NCBI GenBank assembly: GCA_037143795.1
Contig: JBAWXZ010000004.1
Location: 62,001 to 126,000, forward strand
Direction: 5' to 3'
Length of the DNA: 64,000 nt
Source: Firm-13 sp037143795
GTDB lineage: Bacteria; Bacillota; Clostridia; Saccharofermentanales; Saccharofermentanaceae
Shown here one piece after another: positions 17,230 through 26,183 of the stretch. The first letter of the stretch is position 1; the number at the start of each line of letters is the position of its first letter. The notes under the pieces are model-generated. The model worked only from the letters and a program-made list of their open reading frames with translations, did not search any database and was not told where the DNA came from. The position numbers were made by a program, and so were the translations under genes.

Positions 17230-18375
17230 TTAAACTTTTTTCTTGTAGCCGAAATCCTCAAAGAACTCGTTCCTGTAATCAAGCAGACGATCCTTTGCAA
17301 TTGCCTCCCTCACCTCTTCCATCAGTTTGAGAAGGAAGTGCAGATTGTGCCAGGAGCAAAGGCGGAGCCCGAACATCTCATCAGCTTTCAGAAGATGCCT
17401 TATATAGGCTCTTGTGTAGTTTTTACAGACGTAGCAGTCACAGTTATCTTCAATCGGAGTATAATCCCTGGCGTTTTTTGCATCACGGACTATGAGACGG
17501 CCTTTTCTTGTGAGAACCGTACCGTTTCTTCCGATCCGGGTCGGGATGACGCAGTCAAACATATCAATCCCGCGAATCGCCCCTTCAATGAGATAATCCG
17601 GTGTCCCGACGCCCATCAGATACCGGGGCTTATCCCAGGGCATCAGGGGTACGGTCTCATCAAGCATCTCATACATAAGCTCGCCGGGTTCCCCGACCGA
17701 CAATCCGCCGATCGCAAAACCAGGCAGGTCATAGGATGTGATTTCTTTGGCGTTCTGTCTCCTCAGATCAGGAAATGTTCCTCCCTGAATTATTCCAAAA
17801 AGAGCCTGATTTTCGGTATTATCATGTGTTTCAATGCACCGGGCCAGCCATCTTGTCGTACGTTCGAGTGATCTTTTGGCATAATCATATTCGCACGGCC
17901 ATGGTGTGCACTCGTCGAATGCCATAATGATATCCGCCCCAAGATCCTTCTGAATCTCCATTGACTTCTCCGGAGTCAGAAACTGTTTGGATCCGTCGAT
18001 ATGCGACTTGAAGTGAACGCCTTCTTCCACGATATCCTTCGGCTTTGCAAGTGAAAACACTTGAAATCCGCCGCTGTCCGTAAGTACCGCGCCCTTCCAG
18101 TTCATGAACTTGTGCAGGCCGCCCGCATCCCTGACAATATCGCTTCCCGGACGCATCCAAAGATGGTAGGTATTGGATAGCATGATCCCGGCGCCCATTC
18201 CGGAAATCTCTTCCGGCGACATACCTTTGACTGTTGCCTGCGTGCCAACCGGCATAAAGGCAGGTGTCATAAAGGTTCCATGGGGGGTGTGTACGCGCCC
18301 GAGCCGTGCTCCGGACTGCGCACAGGTGTGAATATGTTCATACCAGACAGGAAATTTCTCTGAATTTTGTGACAT
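17230..18375 (-). CDS. tgt: tRNA-guanine transglycosylase (queuine/preQ1)
   Basis: A 381-residue enzyme that swaps guanine 34 of GUN-anticodon tRNAs for preQ1. Motifs seen are TPAFMPVGTQATVKG, DSGGFQVFSLA (catalytic Asp in TDSGGF), MAFDECTPWP, GIIQGG, FAIGGLSVGE and the zinc site CDCYVC...CSWHNLHF. The start has AAAGGTAACTTT. It lies 4 nt after queA, so the two queuosine steps are cotranscribed. Length is normal for the bacterial enzyme. Confidence 0.97.
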   Translation of the reverse strand: MSQNSEKFPVWYEHIHTCAQSGARLGRVHTPHGTFMTPAFMPVGTQATVKGMSPEEISGMGAGIMLSNTYHLWMRPGSDIVRDAGGLHKFMNWKGAVLTDSGGFQVFSLAKPKDIVEEGVHFKSHIDGSKQFLTPEKSMEIQKDLGADIIMAFDECTPWPCEYDYAKRSLERTTRWLARCIETHDNTENQALFGIIQGGTFPDLRRQNAKEITSYDLPGFAIGGLSVGEPGELMYEMLDETVPLMPWDKPRYLMGVGTPDYLIEGAIRGIDMFDCVIPTRIGRNGTVLTRKGRLIVRDAKNARDYTPIEDNCDCYVCKNYTRAYIRHLLKADEMFGLRLCSWHNLHFLLKLMEEVREAIAKDRLLDYRNEFFEDFGYKKKV

Positions 18376-18379
18376 AAAG

Positions 18380-19435
18380 TTACCTTTCTATTTGCGGCTT
18401 CGCATCCATTTTGGTCAGGAACATCGCATCCCCAAAGCTGAAAAATCGATATTTTTGCTCGATAGCTTCTTGATAAGCCGAAAGTACATGCTCTTTACCT
18501 GCAAACGCGGAAACAAGCATAATGAGTGTTGATTCAGGCAGATGAAAATTCGTTATCAATGCATCAATGCACTTGAAAGTATAACCCGGATAGATGAAAA
18601 TATCCGTCCAACCAGATGAGGGAAGCATACGGGGATCTTTCGAGGCAACTGTTTCGAGCGTACGGCAGCTTGTTGTCCCGACGGCAATGACACGTCCTCC
18701 CCTCTCCCTGGCAGCCCTGATCTGTTCGGAGGCCTCGCTGGAAAAGGAGTACCACTCGGAGTGCATAACGTGCTCTGTTATTTCACCGGTCTTGACCGGA
18801 CGAAAAGTGCCGAGTCCTACATGAAGCGTCAGTTCGGCTACCGTTACACCCATCGCCTTGATTTCATCAAGGATTTCCGTGGTGAAATGGAGTCCGGCTG
18901 TTGGTGCTGCGGCTGAACCGGGATCTTTGGCATAAATCGTCTGGTATCTCTCCCTGTCTTCAAGCTGTTCATGGATATAGGGAGGCAGCGGCATGGATCC
19001 CGCTTCATCGAGAACCTCTTCCCAGATGCCGTCGAAGGTAAAACGCACAATCCGGTTGCCCGTATCAAGCACATCTTCAATAACACAGGAAAGCCTGTCG
19101 GGAATAAAAACAATTTCATGCCCTTTCCGGACTTTTTTGCCAGGACGCACAATCGTCTCCCACGAATCTTTACTGAGGCGTTTTAAAAGGAGGATCTCCA
19201 CAGCAGCTCCGGAATCTTTCCGTACGCCCAGGAGACGCGCCGGGATAACCCGTGTATTATTTATGACAAGACAGTCGCCGGGAAGCAAAAGAGACGGCAG
19301 TTCAGGGAATGACATATGCGTAATCGTTCCCGTATTGCCGTTAAGGGACAATAGACGGGACTCACCCCTCACTTTTGGCGGGTGTTGTGCAATTAATTCT
19401 TCAGGTAAGTTATAATAGAAATCACTTGTTCTCAT
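18380..19435 (-). CDS. queA: S-adenosylmethionine:tRNA ribosyltransferase-isomerase
   Basis: A 351-residue enzyme that transfers the ribosyl part of SAM to preQ1-tRNA, giving epoxyqueuosine. Recognisable blocks are FYYNLPEELIAQHP at the N-terminus, NNTRVIPARLLG, APTAGLHFT, LHVGLGTFRPV and TNFHLPESTLIMLVSAF. The start ATG at 19435 is fixed by the conserved N-terminus, but it has no Shine-Dalgarno sequence and lies only 9 nt after a TATAAT box. It is the first gene of queA-tgt-yajC and is divergent from dapA. Confidence 0.96.
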   Translation of the reverse strand: MRTSDFYYNLPEELIAQHPPKVRGESRLLSLNGNTGTITHMSFPELPSLLLPGDCLVINNTRVIPARLLGVRKDSGAAVEILLLKRLSKDSWETIVRPGKKVRKGHEIVFIPDRLSCVIEDVLDTGNRIVRFTFDGIWEEVLDEAGSMPLPPYIHEQLEDRERYQTIYAKDPGSAAAPTAGLHFTTEILDEIKAMGVTVAELTLHVGLGTFRPVKTGEITEHVMHSEWYSFSSEASEQIRAARERGGRVIAVGTTSCRTLETVASKDPRMLPSSGWTDIFIYPGYTFKCIDALITNFHLPESTLIMLVSAFAGKEHVLSAYQEAIEQKYRFFSFGDAMFLTKMDAKPQIER

Positions 19436-19443
19436 AAGTTGCC

Positions 19444-19449
19444 ATTATA
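19444..19449 (-). promoter_or_regulatory. queA -10 box, predicting a near-leaderless mRNA
   Basis: TACTATAAT reads on the minus strand, with TATAAT at 19449-19444. The expected start of transcription (about 19436-19438) is 1-3 nt before the queA ATG at 19435. No clear -35 is seen. Confidence 0.55.
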
Positions 19450-19457
19450 GTATACAA

Positions 19458-19487
19458 TTGACGCTTGTGTATAGTAGATGCTATGAT
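19458..19487 (+). promoter_or_regulatory. Promoter of dapA-dapB
   Basis: TTGACG (19458-19463), an 18-nt spacer and TATGAT (19482-19487), 67 nt before the dapA ATG. The short leader has no room for a lysine riboswitch. Confidence 0.6.
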
Positions 19488-19554
19488 TTCCTCATAGTTA
19501 TTGAAAACTTATGAAGTGAATGAAGATAATAATATATTAAGTGGAGGTATAAAC

Positions 19555-20454
19555 ATGAAAAGGCCTGTTTTTGAAGGATCCGCCGTTGCGATCGTCACAC
19601 CTTTCTCAAAGGAGGGTGTCGACTACAAAAAACTTGCCGAGCTTGTCGACTTCCAGCTTGACAACAAAACAGATGCAATCGTCGTCTGCGGTACAACCGG
19701 TGAAGCATCCACAATGCCCGACTCCGAACATCTGGAGACGATCCGTTTCGTTATTGACAGGGTTGCCCGCCGGGTTCCCGTCATTGCGGGAACAAGCAGC
19801 AATGACACTGCACATGGTACAGATCTTTGCAGGAAGGCCACAGAGCTCGGTGCCGATGCACTATTATCCGTAACCCCTTATTACAACAAAGCTTCCCAGG
19901 AAGGCCTCTACAGACATTTTAAGGCAATGGCCGAATCGACCGACCTTCCCATAATTCTCTATAACGTTCCTTCCAGAACCAATCTGAACATTCATCCCCA
20001 GACAATAAAGCGCCTGTCGGAAATTTCAAATATCGTCGCAATCAAGGAATGCAACCTGCTTCAGGTTCCCGAAGTTGCAAGACTTTGCGGAGATGATATG
20101 ATTCTGTATTCCGGCGAAGACGGACTTGTTGTTCCCATGCTTTCCCTTGGCGCGAAAGGTGTCATTTCCGTGGCAGCCAATATTATTCCCAGGGAGATGA
20201 GCGATCTTGTGCATAGTTATCTGGACGGCGACACCAAAGAATCCCTGCGGATTCAGCTTGCGTACCTCCCTCTGATCTGTGCATTATTTTCTGATGTAAA
20301 TCCGATCCCGGTAAAGGAAGCCCTCAATATCCTCGGGTGGAACGTCGGGGACTGCAGGATGCCTTTGTGTGAGATGTCGCCTGAATGCCGCGAAAAACTC
20401 GTCTGCATCATGTCGCAGTACACGCTTCCAGAATACAGCAAATATCACGCCTGA
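19555..20454 (+). CDS. dapA: 4-hydroxy-tetrahydrodipicolinate synthase
   Basis: A 299-residue class I aldolase that condenses pyruvate with aspartate semialdehyde, the first committed step to diaminopimelate and lysine. The start at 19555 follows GTGGAGGTATAAAC; a longer in-frame reading from 19501 has no ribosome site. Motifs seen are CGTTGEASTM (about 42-51), TPYYNKASQEGLYRH with the catalytic Tyr, ILYNVPSRT and the Schiff-base Lys in VAIKECN (about 160). It is followed 28 nt later by dapB. In this organism the product feeds peptidoglycan cross-links. Confidence 0.96.
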   Translation: MKRPVFEGSAVAIVTPFSKEGVDYKKLAELVDFQLDNKTDAIVVCGTTGEASTMPDSEHLETIRFVIDRVARRVPVIAGTSSNDTAHGTDLCRKATELGADALLSVTPYYNKASQEGLYRHFKAMAESTDLPIILYNVPSRTNLNIHPQTIKRLSEISNIVAIKECNLLQVPEVARLCGDDMILYSGEDGLVVPMLSLGAKGVISVAANIIPREMSDLVHSYLDGDTKESLRIQLAYLPLICALFSDVNPIPVKEALNILGWNVGDCRMPLCEMSPECREKLVCIMSQYTLPEYSKYHA

Positions 20455-20482
20455 TACCGATTGCGTATAAAAGGAGAAAATT

Positions 20483-21238
20483 ATGTCTGAAATTAGAATA
20501 TTTCTCAATGGATGTAACGGACGAATGGGCAAGGTAATCACCGATATCTGTTCACAGGAACAAGGTGTATCCATAGTCGCAGGTGCCGATGCAAATGCGG
20601 CGCCTTCTTCTTTCCCTGTATATCCGTCTGCCGTTGACTGCAAGGAAGATTTTGATGTCATCATAGACTTTTCGCATGTACTTGCACTTCCTTCTGTTAT
20701 GAAGCTTGCGCAGGACAAAAAAAAACCTCTCGTTATGTGCACCACCGGTCTTTCCGACGATAACAAAAAGGCTCTTGCTTCCCTGTCGGAAAAGACGGCT
20801 GTTTTCTATTCCGCCAATATGTCCCTCGGAATTAATGTCCTGATCAATCTTGCACAGAAGGCAGCCGATATTCTCTACCCCGGATTTGATGTTGAAATTA
20901 TTGAAGCGCACCATAACCAGAAAATAGACGCTCCGTCCGGCACCGCTATCATGATTGCGGATGCAATCAATGATACGCTTGACCATCAGCTTGAATATGT
21001 TTATGACCGTCATGACGTGCGCCAAAAACGCGATCCCAAAGAACTCGGCCTGCACTCCATCCGCGGAGGAAGCATTGTCGGGGATCACAGCGTGATTTTT
21101 GCCGGTCCCGAAGAAGTGCTCACTATTTCACACACTGCGCAGACAAGGAATGTATTTGCACGCGGAGCGGTTGCAGCTGCGCGTTTCATGTGCGGAAAGA
21201 CCGACGGAATGTATTCGATGAAAGATTTGATCAACTAA
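20483..21238 (+). CDS. dapB: 4-hydroxy-tetrahydrodipicolinate reductase
   Basis: A 251-residue NAD(P)H-dependent reductase, the second step of the diaminopimelate pathway. The dinucleotide site GCNGRMGK is at the N-terminus; the CTTGLS segment and the catalytic EAHHNQKIDAPSGTA block (His pair and Lys) are intact. The start has AAAGGAGAAAATT. It forms a two-gene operon with dapA. Confidence 0.96.
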   Translation: MSEIRIFLNGCNGRMGKVITDICSQEQGVSIVAGADANAAPSSFPVYPSAVDCKEDFDVIIDFSHVLALPSVMKLAQDKKKPLVMCTTGLSDDNKKALASLSEKTAVFYSANMSLGINVLINLAQKAADILYPGFDVEIIEAHHNQKIDAPSGTAIMIADAINDTLDHQLEYVYDRHDVRQKRDPKELGLHSIRGGSIVGDHSVIFAGPEEVLTISHTAQTRNVFARGAVAAARFMCGKTDGMYSMKDLIN

Positions 21239-21241
21239 AGC

Positions 21242-21282
21242 AAAAAATCAGGAGAGTACCGAATTAACGATTCTCCCCTGAT
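21242..21282 (-). terminator. Terminator after the YesL-like gene
   Basis: An inverted repeat ATCAGG...CCTGAT, extended by GAG/CTC past one mismatch, followed on the minus strand by TTTTTTG. It lies 32 nt downstream of the minus-strand gene ending at 21314 and just past the convergent dapB. Confidence 0.65.
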
Positions 21283-21313
21283 ATCAAATCCTTAAAAACG
21301 GATAAATAGAGAA

Positions 21314-22249
21314 TTACTTGGCGGCCTCAGGGGATTGTTCATCAATTTCCTGGGGTTTTACTATATAACGCTCAATCTGCTGCCAGACAAAAAATGTGTT
21401 GAGGTACTGTACAAAGGAAAATGCAAACAGAATGTAGTATATAAGAGCCAATGCAAATCCGGCATATGTAAAACTTACAAGCATCGCAACAGGAATGACC
21501 AGAAGAATAATTACATCAACAAGAAAGATTCCAAGAGTCGGGAGAAGTCTTCCCAAAAAGAAAAGCACCGCATTCCTGTAAACATTCTTAAGCTTTAAGT
21601 CCAGCGATGCGATAATTGGATACATGTAAATTTGAATGCACATAAAAAACACAAAGACCATAAAGAATATCGTGCTGAATATCTGCGAGTACGGTCCGGT
21701 GTATACGTTGGCGTAAAAAATTATATTGATAAGAATGAGGCAGGTCAAACCAAGTGTAATACCGGTAACAATTAAAGACTGTTTCCAGTTTTTCTTGAAG
21801 GACATCACAAAATCCGACCATACAAAGGTAGTCGATTCACGGGCGAAATTACGATATACAAAACTGAGTCCCGTCTGGACAGGTCCCACCGATACAAGCT
21901 GCATTCCCACAACAAACATCACAAGAATTACAACAACAAGAAAATAGAGCTGCAGTGCAGCCCCTGCCCCCGAAGTTGCGCTGTCTGCTGCTGTAATACC
22001 TAAGTCCGTCAGGTACTTCTGAAAGGCGGCAGGTTCAAACATCGGATTGATCTGAGGAAGAAAATACACAACGCCCACGTATGCAATGATAATTGCCGGG
22101 ATATTGAAAAGCACCGATAGAAAATTGGTAGATACGATCTTGAAAAATTTATTGGCATATGTCTGGAAAAACCGGACAAACGGACCGTGCTTCGGATCAT
22201 CCGTATACACCCCGGGTCCCTCGCGGTCATATCTTGGAAAAAATCCCAT
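21314..22249 (-). CDS. YesL-like (DUF624) membrane protein
   Basis: A 311-residue polytopic protein with six or so hydrophobic segments (about 42-64, 98-120, 158-180, 185-208, 226-250 and 255-282). The N-terminal FFQTYANKFFKIVSTNFLSVLFNIPAI resembles DUF624/YesL proteins, which often sit near carbohydrate uptake genes. Here there is no transporter beside it. The start has GAGGTAGATT. A TATAAT box lies about 40 nt upstream (22287-22292) without a clear -35. It ends in its own terminator, so it appears to be a single-gene unit. Function unknown. Confidence 0.75.
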   Translation of the reverse strand: MGFFPRYDREGPGVYTDDPKHGPFVRFFQTYANKFFKIVSTNFLSVLFNIPAIIIAYVGVVYFLPQINPMFEPAAFQKYLTDLGITAADSATSGAGAALQLYFLVVVILVMFVVGMQLVSVGPVQTGLSFVYRNFARESTTFVWSDFVMSFKKNWKQSLIVTGITLGLTCLILINIIFYANVYTGPYSQIFSTIFFMVFVFFMCIQIYMYPIIASLDLKLKNVYRNAVLFFLGRLLPTLGIFLVDVIILLVIPVAMLVSFTYAGFALALIYYILFAFSFVQYLNTFFVWQQIERYIVKPQEIDEQSPEAAK

Positions 22250-22310
22250 AATCTACCTCACAATCGAAATCAATATTTAGAACAGTATTATAAATCGGCC
22301 TGGTTAACAA

Positions 22311-23654
22311 TTATTCTACACTTGTTTTCCGAAAAAAGTCATCGAGTAAAACTTTATCCGCATCAATTTCCTGAAGGGATCTGTGTGCATATGCCATGTA
22401 TTTTTCTTTTTTACTGTGCACCTTATATCCGAGAGGCGCAATCAATCCAAAATTGGCGTTCATCGGTGAGAAGGAACGCACATTTTGATCCGAAACATAA
22501 GCTGCCATAGCCCCAAGCATTGTGCTGTCGGAAAAGGATACCGGCAGTAACTGCCCGCGGATTCCTGCGGCTGCGAAAAGTCCGCTTAAAAAACCGGATC
22601 CGGCAGATTCCACATATCCCTCCACACCTGTCATCTGTCCGGCAAAGAATATGCGCGGATCTTTACGAAGCGCATAGGTGGCATCCAGAAGCCTTGGTGA
22701 ATCAAGGTATGTATTTCTATGCATGACGCCAAAGCGTGAAAACTCAGCCGATTCAAGTCCCGGGATCATCTGGAATACTCGTTTCTGTTCAGGAAAACGA
22801 AGACGCGTCTGAAAGCCGACAATATTATACATACTGGCCGATCTGTCATCCTGCCTCAGCTGGACGCAGGCATATGGTTCCCTGCCCGTTCTTGGATCAA
22901 TCAGGCCAACAGGTTTCAGAGGACCAAAACGTATGGTGTCCTTGCCTCTTTTTGCCATTGACTCAATCGGCATGCAGCCCTCGAATACAGTTTCCCTGTC
23001 GAAATCTTTTACATCGGCCAGTTCAGCTGAAACGAGAGCTTCCCAAAACAAATCATATTCATCTTTACTCATTGGACAGTTAAGATAATCATCCCCGCCT
23101 TTGCCATATCGCGACATGGCAAACACAATAGACCGGTCTATCGAGTCTGACATGACAATCGGAGCTGCCGCATCAAAAAAATGCAGTGTATCCTGCCCTA
23201 TCTGTCCGACAATATCAGCATACAGTTCACCCTGCGTTAGGGGACCTGTCGCAACAACGACAACGCCCTCCGCCGGCAGAACCTTAACTTCCTCTGATAT
23301 AACACGGATCAGCGGATTTCCATTAATCTTTTGGGTCACCAGCTGGGAAAACTCATTGCGGTCAACGGCTAATGCCCCGCCGGCAGGAACACTTGTCAGG
23401 TCGGCGCATTCCATAATCAGCGATCCCAGACGCCGCATCTCTTCTTTCAGGAGACCCACACCATTCTCAATCTGGTTGGAACGAAGGGAATTACTGCATA
23501 CTAATTCAGCAAAAGTAGACAAATGATGCGCATCCGTATACTTTATAGGCTTCATTTCTTTGATCAGGACAGGAATACCCGCTCTTGCCAGCTGCCAGGC
23601 AGCTTCACAACCGGCGAGCCCCGCGCCGATTACTGTTACTTCAGGATGTGACAT
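22311..23654 (-). CDS. trmFO: Methylenetetrahydrofolate-tRNA-(uracil-5-)-methyltransferase
   Basis: A 447-residue flavoprotein that makes T54 in tRNA, using methylenetetrahydrofolate as carbon donor. The FAD site VIGAGLAGCEAAWQLA is at the N-terminus; CSNSLRSNQ, DRNEFSQLVT, TGPLTQGELY, CPMSKDEYDLFWEAL, GCMPIESMAKRGKDT and FAGQMTGVEGYVESAGSG are all family blocks. It starts 26 nt after topA. The comM-dprA-topA-trmFO order is typical of Firmicutes. Confidence 0.96.
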   Translation of the reverse strand: MSHPEVTVIGAGLAGCEAAWQLARAGIPVLIKEMKPIKYTDAHHLSTFAELVCSNSLRSNQIENGVGLLKEEMRRLGSLIMECADLTSVPAGGALAVDRNEFSQLVTQKINGNPLIRVISEEVKVLPAEGVVVVATGPLTQGELYADIVGQIGQDTLHFFDAAAPIVMSDSIDRSIVFAMSRYGKGGDDYLNCPMSKDEYDLFWEALVSAELADVKDFDRETVFEGCMPIESMAKRGKDTIRFGPLKPVGLIDPRTGREPYACVQLRQDDRSASMYNIVGFQTRLRFPEQKRVFQMIPGLESAEFSRFGVMHRNTYLDSPRLLDATYALRKDPRIFFAGQMTGVEGYVESAGSGFLSGLFAAAGIRGQLLPVSFSDSTMLGAMAAYVSDQNVRSFSPMNANFGLIAPLGYKVHSKKEKYMAYAHRSLQEIDADKVLLDDFFRKTSVE

Positions 23655-23680
23655 GCGTATATACCTCGCTTATGCGCAGA

Positions 23681-26050
23681 TTATTCTTCTATTTTCCGTT
23701 TTGAGGATACCTTGGCACTTTTGACAGTCTTGACCGACTTGTCAGTCTTGTCAGTCTTGACCGCCTTGTCAGTCTTGACCGCCTTGTCAGTCTTGTCAGT
23801 CTTTGAAGCTTTTACCGGCTTCGCTGTCTTTGCCGGTAACGTTAAGTCAGTTGACTCAGTGGTCTCAGCTGACTCAGTCAAATCCGCCGATTCAGCTGCC
23901 TCTTCCATTTCTTCTGTTTTTTTGGATTTACGGGCATTCGTCGGACACTCCCGGTTGCCGCACTTTGGATAAGCTTTTCCTCTGAAACGCTTCCAAACCA
24001 TATAGCTACCGCATGTTTCACAGCTCTTTCCTTCTACAGGAAGGTCCCAGCTTATGAATTTACACTCCGGATCAGTACCTTTTTTGTCACAGGTATAGAA
24101 AATACGGTTTTTGAATTTACGTGAAGTATGAGAGACAATACCGGATCCGCAGATTGGGCAATTGCCTTTGACTACCACTTCTAAATTCTTGGTATATTTG
24201 CATTCCGGAAAAAGTGAACAGGCAACAAATTTGCCGAAACGGCCTTCTTTTATAAGAAGCTCCCCTTCACCGCAGAGCGGACATTTCTCGCCGGTCTTTT
24301 CCTGCGTCATCTCTACTTTTTCAACATCAGCAAGCGCCCTGACAACCTGTTCGTGAAACGCCGGATAGAATTCAGAAAGAACAGTTACCCAGTTTTTCTT
24401 GCCAAACTCAATTTCATCAAGCATCTCTTCCATCTGAGCGGTAAAGGCAACATCGACAATATTACTGAAATTAACGGAAAGAAGCGTGGAAACAACCATT
24501 CCCAGTTCAGTGGGGCACAGGTATTTGGTCTGTTTCTCGACATAGCTGCGTTCAAGGATCGTAGAAATTGTAGGGGCATATGTTGACGGACGTCCTATTC
24601 CCTTTTCCTCAAGGGCTTTGATAAGGGTTGCTTCCGTGTATCTGGCGGGAGGCAAAGTGAATTTTTGCTCGGGAACAAGCTTCAGCAGCGTTAGTTCCTG
24701 CCCTTCCGATAGTTCAGGAAGCTTCTCTTTACCTGAACTCTTTTCCTCTTCTTCAGCAGTATCCTCTGAATCATCGGCATAAGCGGCAAGGAAGCCCTGA
24801 AAGCGGATCGTCTCACCCTGTGTACGGAAAACATGATTTGCACATGTAATATCCGTTGAAACGGTATCTACCTCGGCCGGTGACATCTGGGACGATAGAA
24901 ACCTGTCCCATATAAGCTTATAAAGCCGGTATTGATCATTTGACAGCGAATTGTGAAGGGAATCCGGTGAAAGATCAAAATGAGCGGGACGGATAGCTTC
25001 ATGTGCATCCTGCGCAGAATTCTTATTGGCATACTTTCGTGGCGTATGCGGGACATAACTCGCTCCGTAACGCTCTCTGATAAGGTCCCTTGCCATGGTA
25101 AGCGCATCATCGGATATACGTACTGAATCAGTACGTATATAGGAGACAAGGGCGACCTGTCCCTGTCCGGAAATCTCAACACCCTCGTAGAGCTGCTGGG
25201 CAACACTCATAGTCTTCCTTGAAGAAAAACTCAGGCGCTTGGATGCTTCCTGCTGAAGAGTACTTGTCGTAAAAGGTGCAAAAGGATGGCGCTGCTTGCT
25301 GCCTTTTTTTATTGTATCAACTACAAACGGCATCGATTGAATATCCGCAAGTACCTTATCAGTGTCTTCTTTGCAGGAAAGCTTGATCCGCTCTACTTTG
25401 GCGCCCTTTTTCCTTCCGTGATAACGTGAGCGGAAAGGAAAAGACTCCTCTTTGGGACTAAGTTCAGCCGTAAGATTCCAGTACTCTTCTTTAATGAATG
25501 CTGTAATCTCATTTTCACGGTCAACAATCATTCTGGTTGCAACAGACTGGACACGGCCTGCAGATAGGCCCTTACGGACCTTTTTCCAAAGCAGCGGACT
25601 TAGTTCATACCCTACTAGCCTGTCGAGAATCCTTCGTGCCTGCTGGGCATTAACCAGATCCAGATCAATCGGACGCGGTGCTGCAATAGCCGCCTGCACG
25701 GCCTTCTGCGTGATTTCGTTAAAACTGATACGGCAGGCTGAAGTTGCGTCAATACCGAGGACGCCGGCGATGTGCCAGGCAATTGCTTCTCCTTCGCGGT
25801 CAGGGTCAGTTGCGATGTAGACTTGTTCCGAATCTTTCGCAAGATCTTTGAGCTCACGTATGACCTTCTCTTTTCCCTTCATATTGATATAGGTCGGTTT
25901 GAAATTCTTTTTAACATCAACACCGATTGTCGATGAAGGCAAGTCGCGGATGTGGCCTACAGATGCGGAAATTCTATATTCCTTCCCCAGATAACGGCCA
26001 ATTGTTTTAGCCTTTGCGGGTGATTCTACTATTACGAGTTTTCTATTCAT
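23681..26050 (-). CDS. topA: DNA topoisomerase I
   Basis: A 789-residue type IA topoisomerase that relaxes negative supercoils. The N-terminal Toprim domain has ESPAKAKTIGRYLG and DPDREGEAIAWHI. The active tyrosine is in SYIRTDS. Three C-terminal zinc ribbons follow (CPLCGEG...C, CPICGSG...C, CETCGS...C, about residues 590-720). The last 70 residues are a low-complexity tail first rich in ESAD/T and then in Lys/Thr/Asp/Val, made by short DNA repeats. Similar basic tails in other bacterial TopA proteins help processive DNA binding. It is cotranscribed with trmFO; dprA ends 133 nt upstream. Confidence 0.96.
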   Translation of the reverse strand: MNRKLVIVESPAKAKTIGRYLGKEYRISASVGHIRDLPSSTIGVDVKKNFKPTYINMKGKEKVIRELKDLAKDSEQVYIATDPDREGEAIAWHIAGVLGIDATSACRISFNEITQKAVQAAIAAPRPIDLDLVNAQQARRILDRLVGYELSPLLWKKVRKGLSAGRVQSVATRMIVDRENEITAFIKEEYWNLTAELSPKEESFPFRSRYHGRKKGAKVERIKLSCKEDTDKVLADIQSMPFVVDTIKKGSKQRHPFAPFTTSTLQQEASKRLSFSSRKTMSVAQQLYEGVEISGQGQVALVSYIRTDSVRISDDALTMARDLIRERYGASYVPHTPRKYANKNSAQDAHEAIRPAHFDLSPDSLHNSLSNDQYRLYKLIWDRFLSSQMSPAEVDTVSTDITCANHVFRTQGETIRFQGFLAAYADDSEDTAEEEEKSSGKEKLPELSEGQELTLLKLVPEQKFTLPPARYTEATLIKALEEKGIGRPSTYAPTISTILERSYVEKQTKYLCPTELGMVVSTLLSVNFSNIVDVAFTAQMEEMLDEIEFGKKNWVTVLSEFYPAFHEQVVRALADVEKVEMTQEKTGEKCPLCGEGELLIKEGRFGKFVACSLFPECKYTKNLEVVVKGNCPICGSGIVSHTSRKFKNRIFYTCDKKGTDPECKFISWDLPVEGKSCETCGSYMVWKRFRGKAYPKCGNRECPTNARKSKKTEEMEEAAESADLTESAETTESTDLTLPAKTAKPVKASKTDKTDKAVKTDKAVKTDKTDKSVKTVKSAKVSSKRKIEE
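23721..23803. repeat. Short tandem repeats in the topA 3' end
   Basis: About nine imperfect copies of a 9-nt unit (CTTGTCAGT / CTTGACCGC on the plus strand) encode the alternating KTDK-AVKTDK tail of topoisomerase I. Such a tract can expand or shrink by slippage in 9-nt steps without breaking the frame. Confidence 0.8.
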
Positions 26051-26183
26051 GTTCTCTCATTTCTTTGCAGAAGCTGCTTTGTTATTTGTGCTTTTTTTCA
26101 ATTCCAGAGATAAATTTATGCCCTTTTCACTGTAAAACCAGCAAAAATCATTGATTTAAGGCAATCTTTTACCATTATATACT

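Noticed and set aside
17128..17871. A 247-codon open frame on the plus strand
   Set aside because: It is antisense to tgt, whose motifs are intact. No ribosome site or protein family is visible.
19488..19554. A lysine riboswitch upstream of dapA
   Set aside because: The leader after the promoter is about 60 nt, far shorter than the roughly 170-nt lysine aptamer, and no motif matches.
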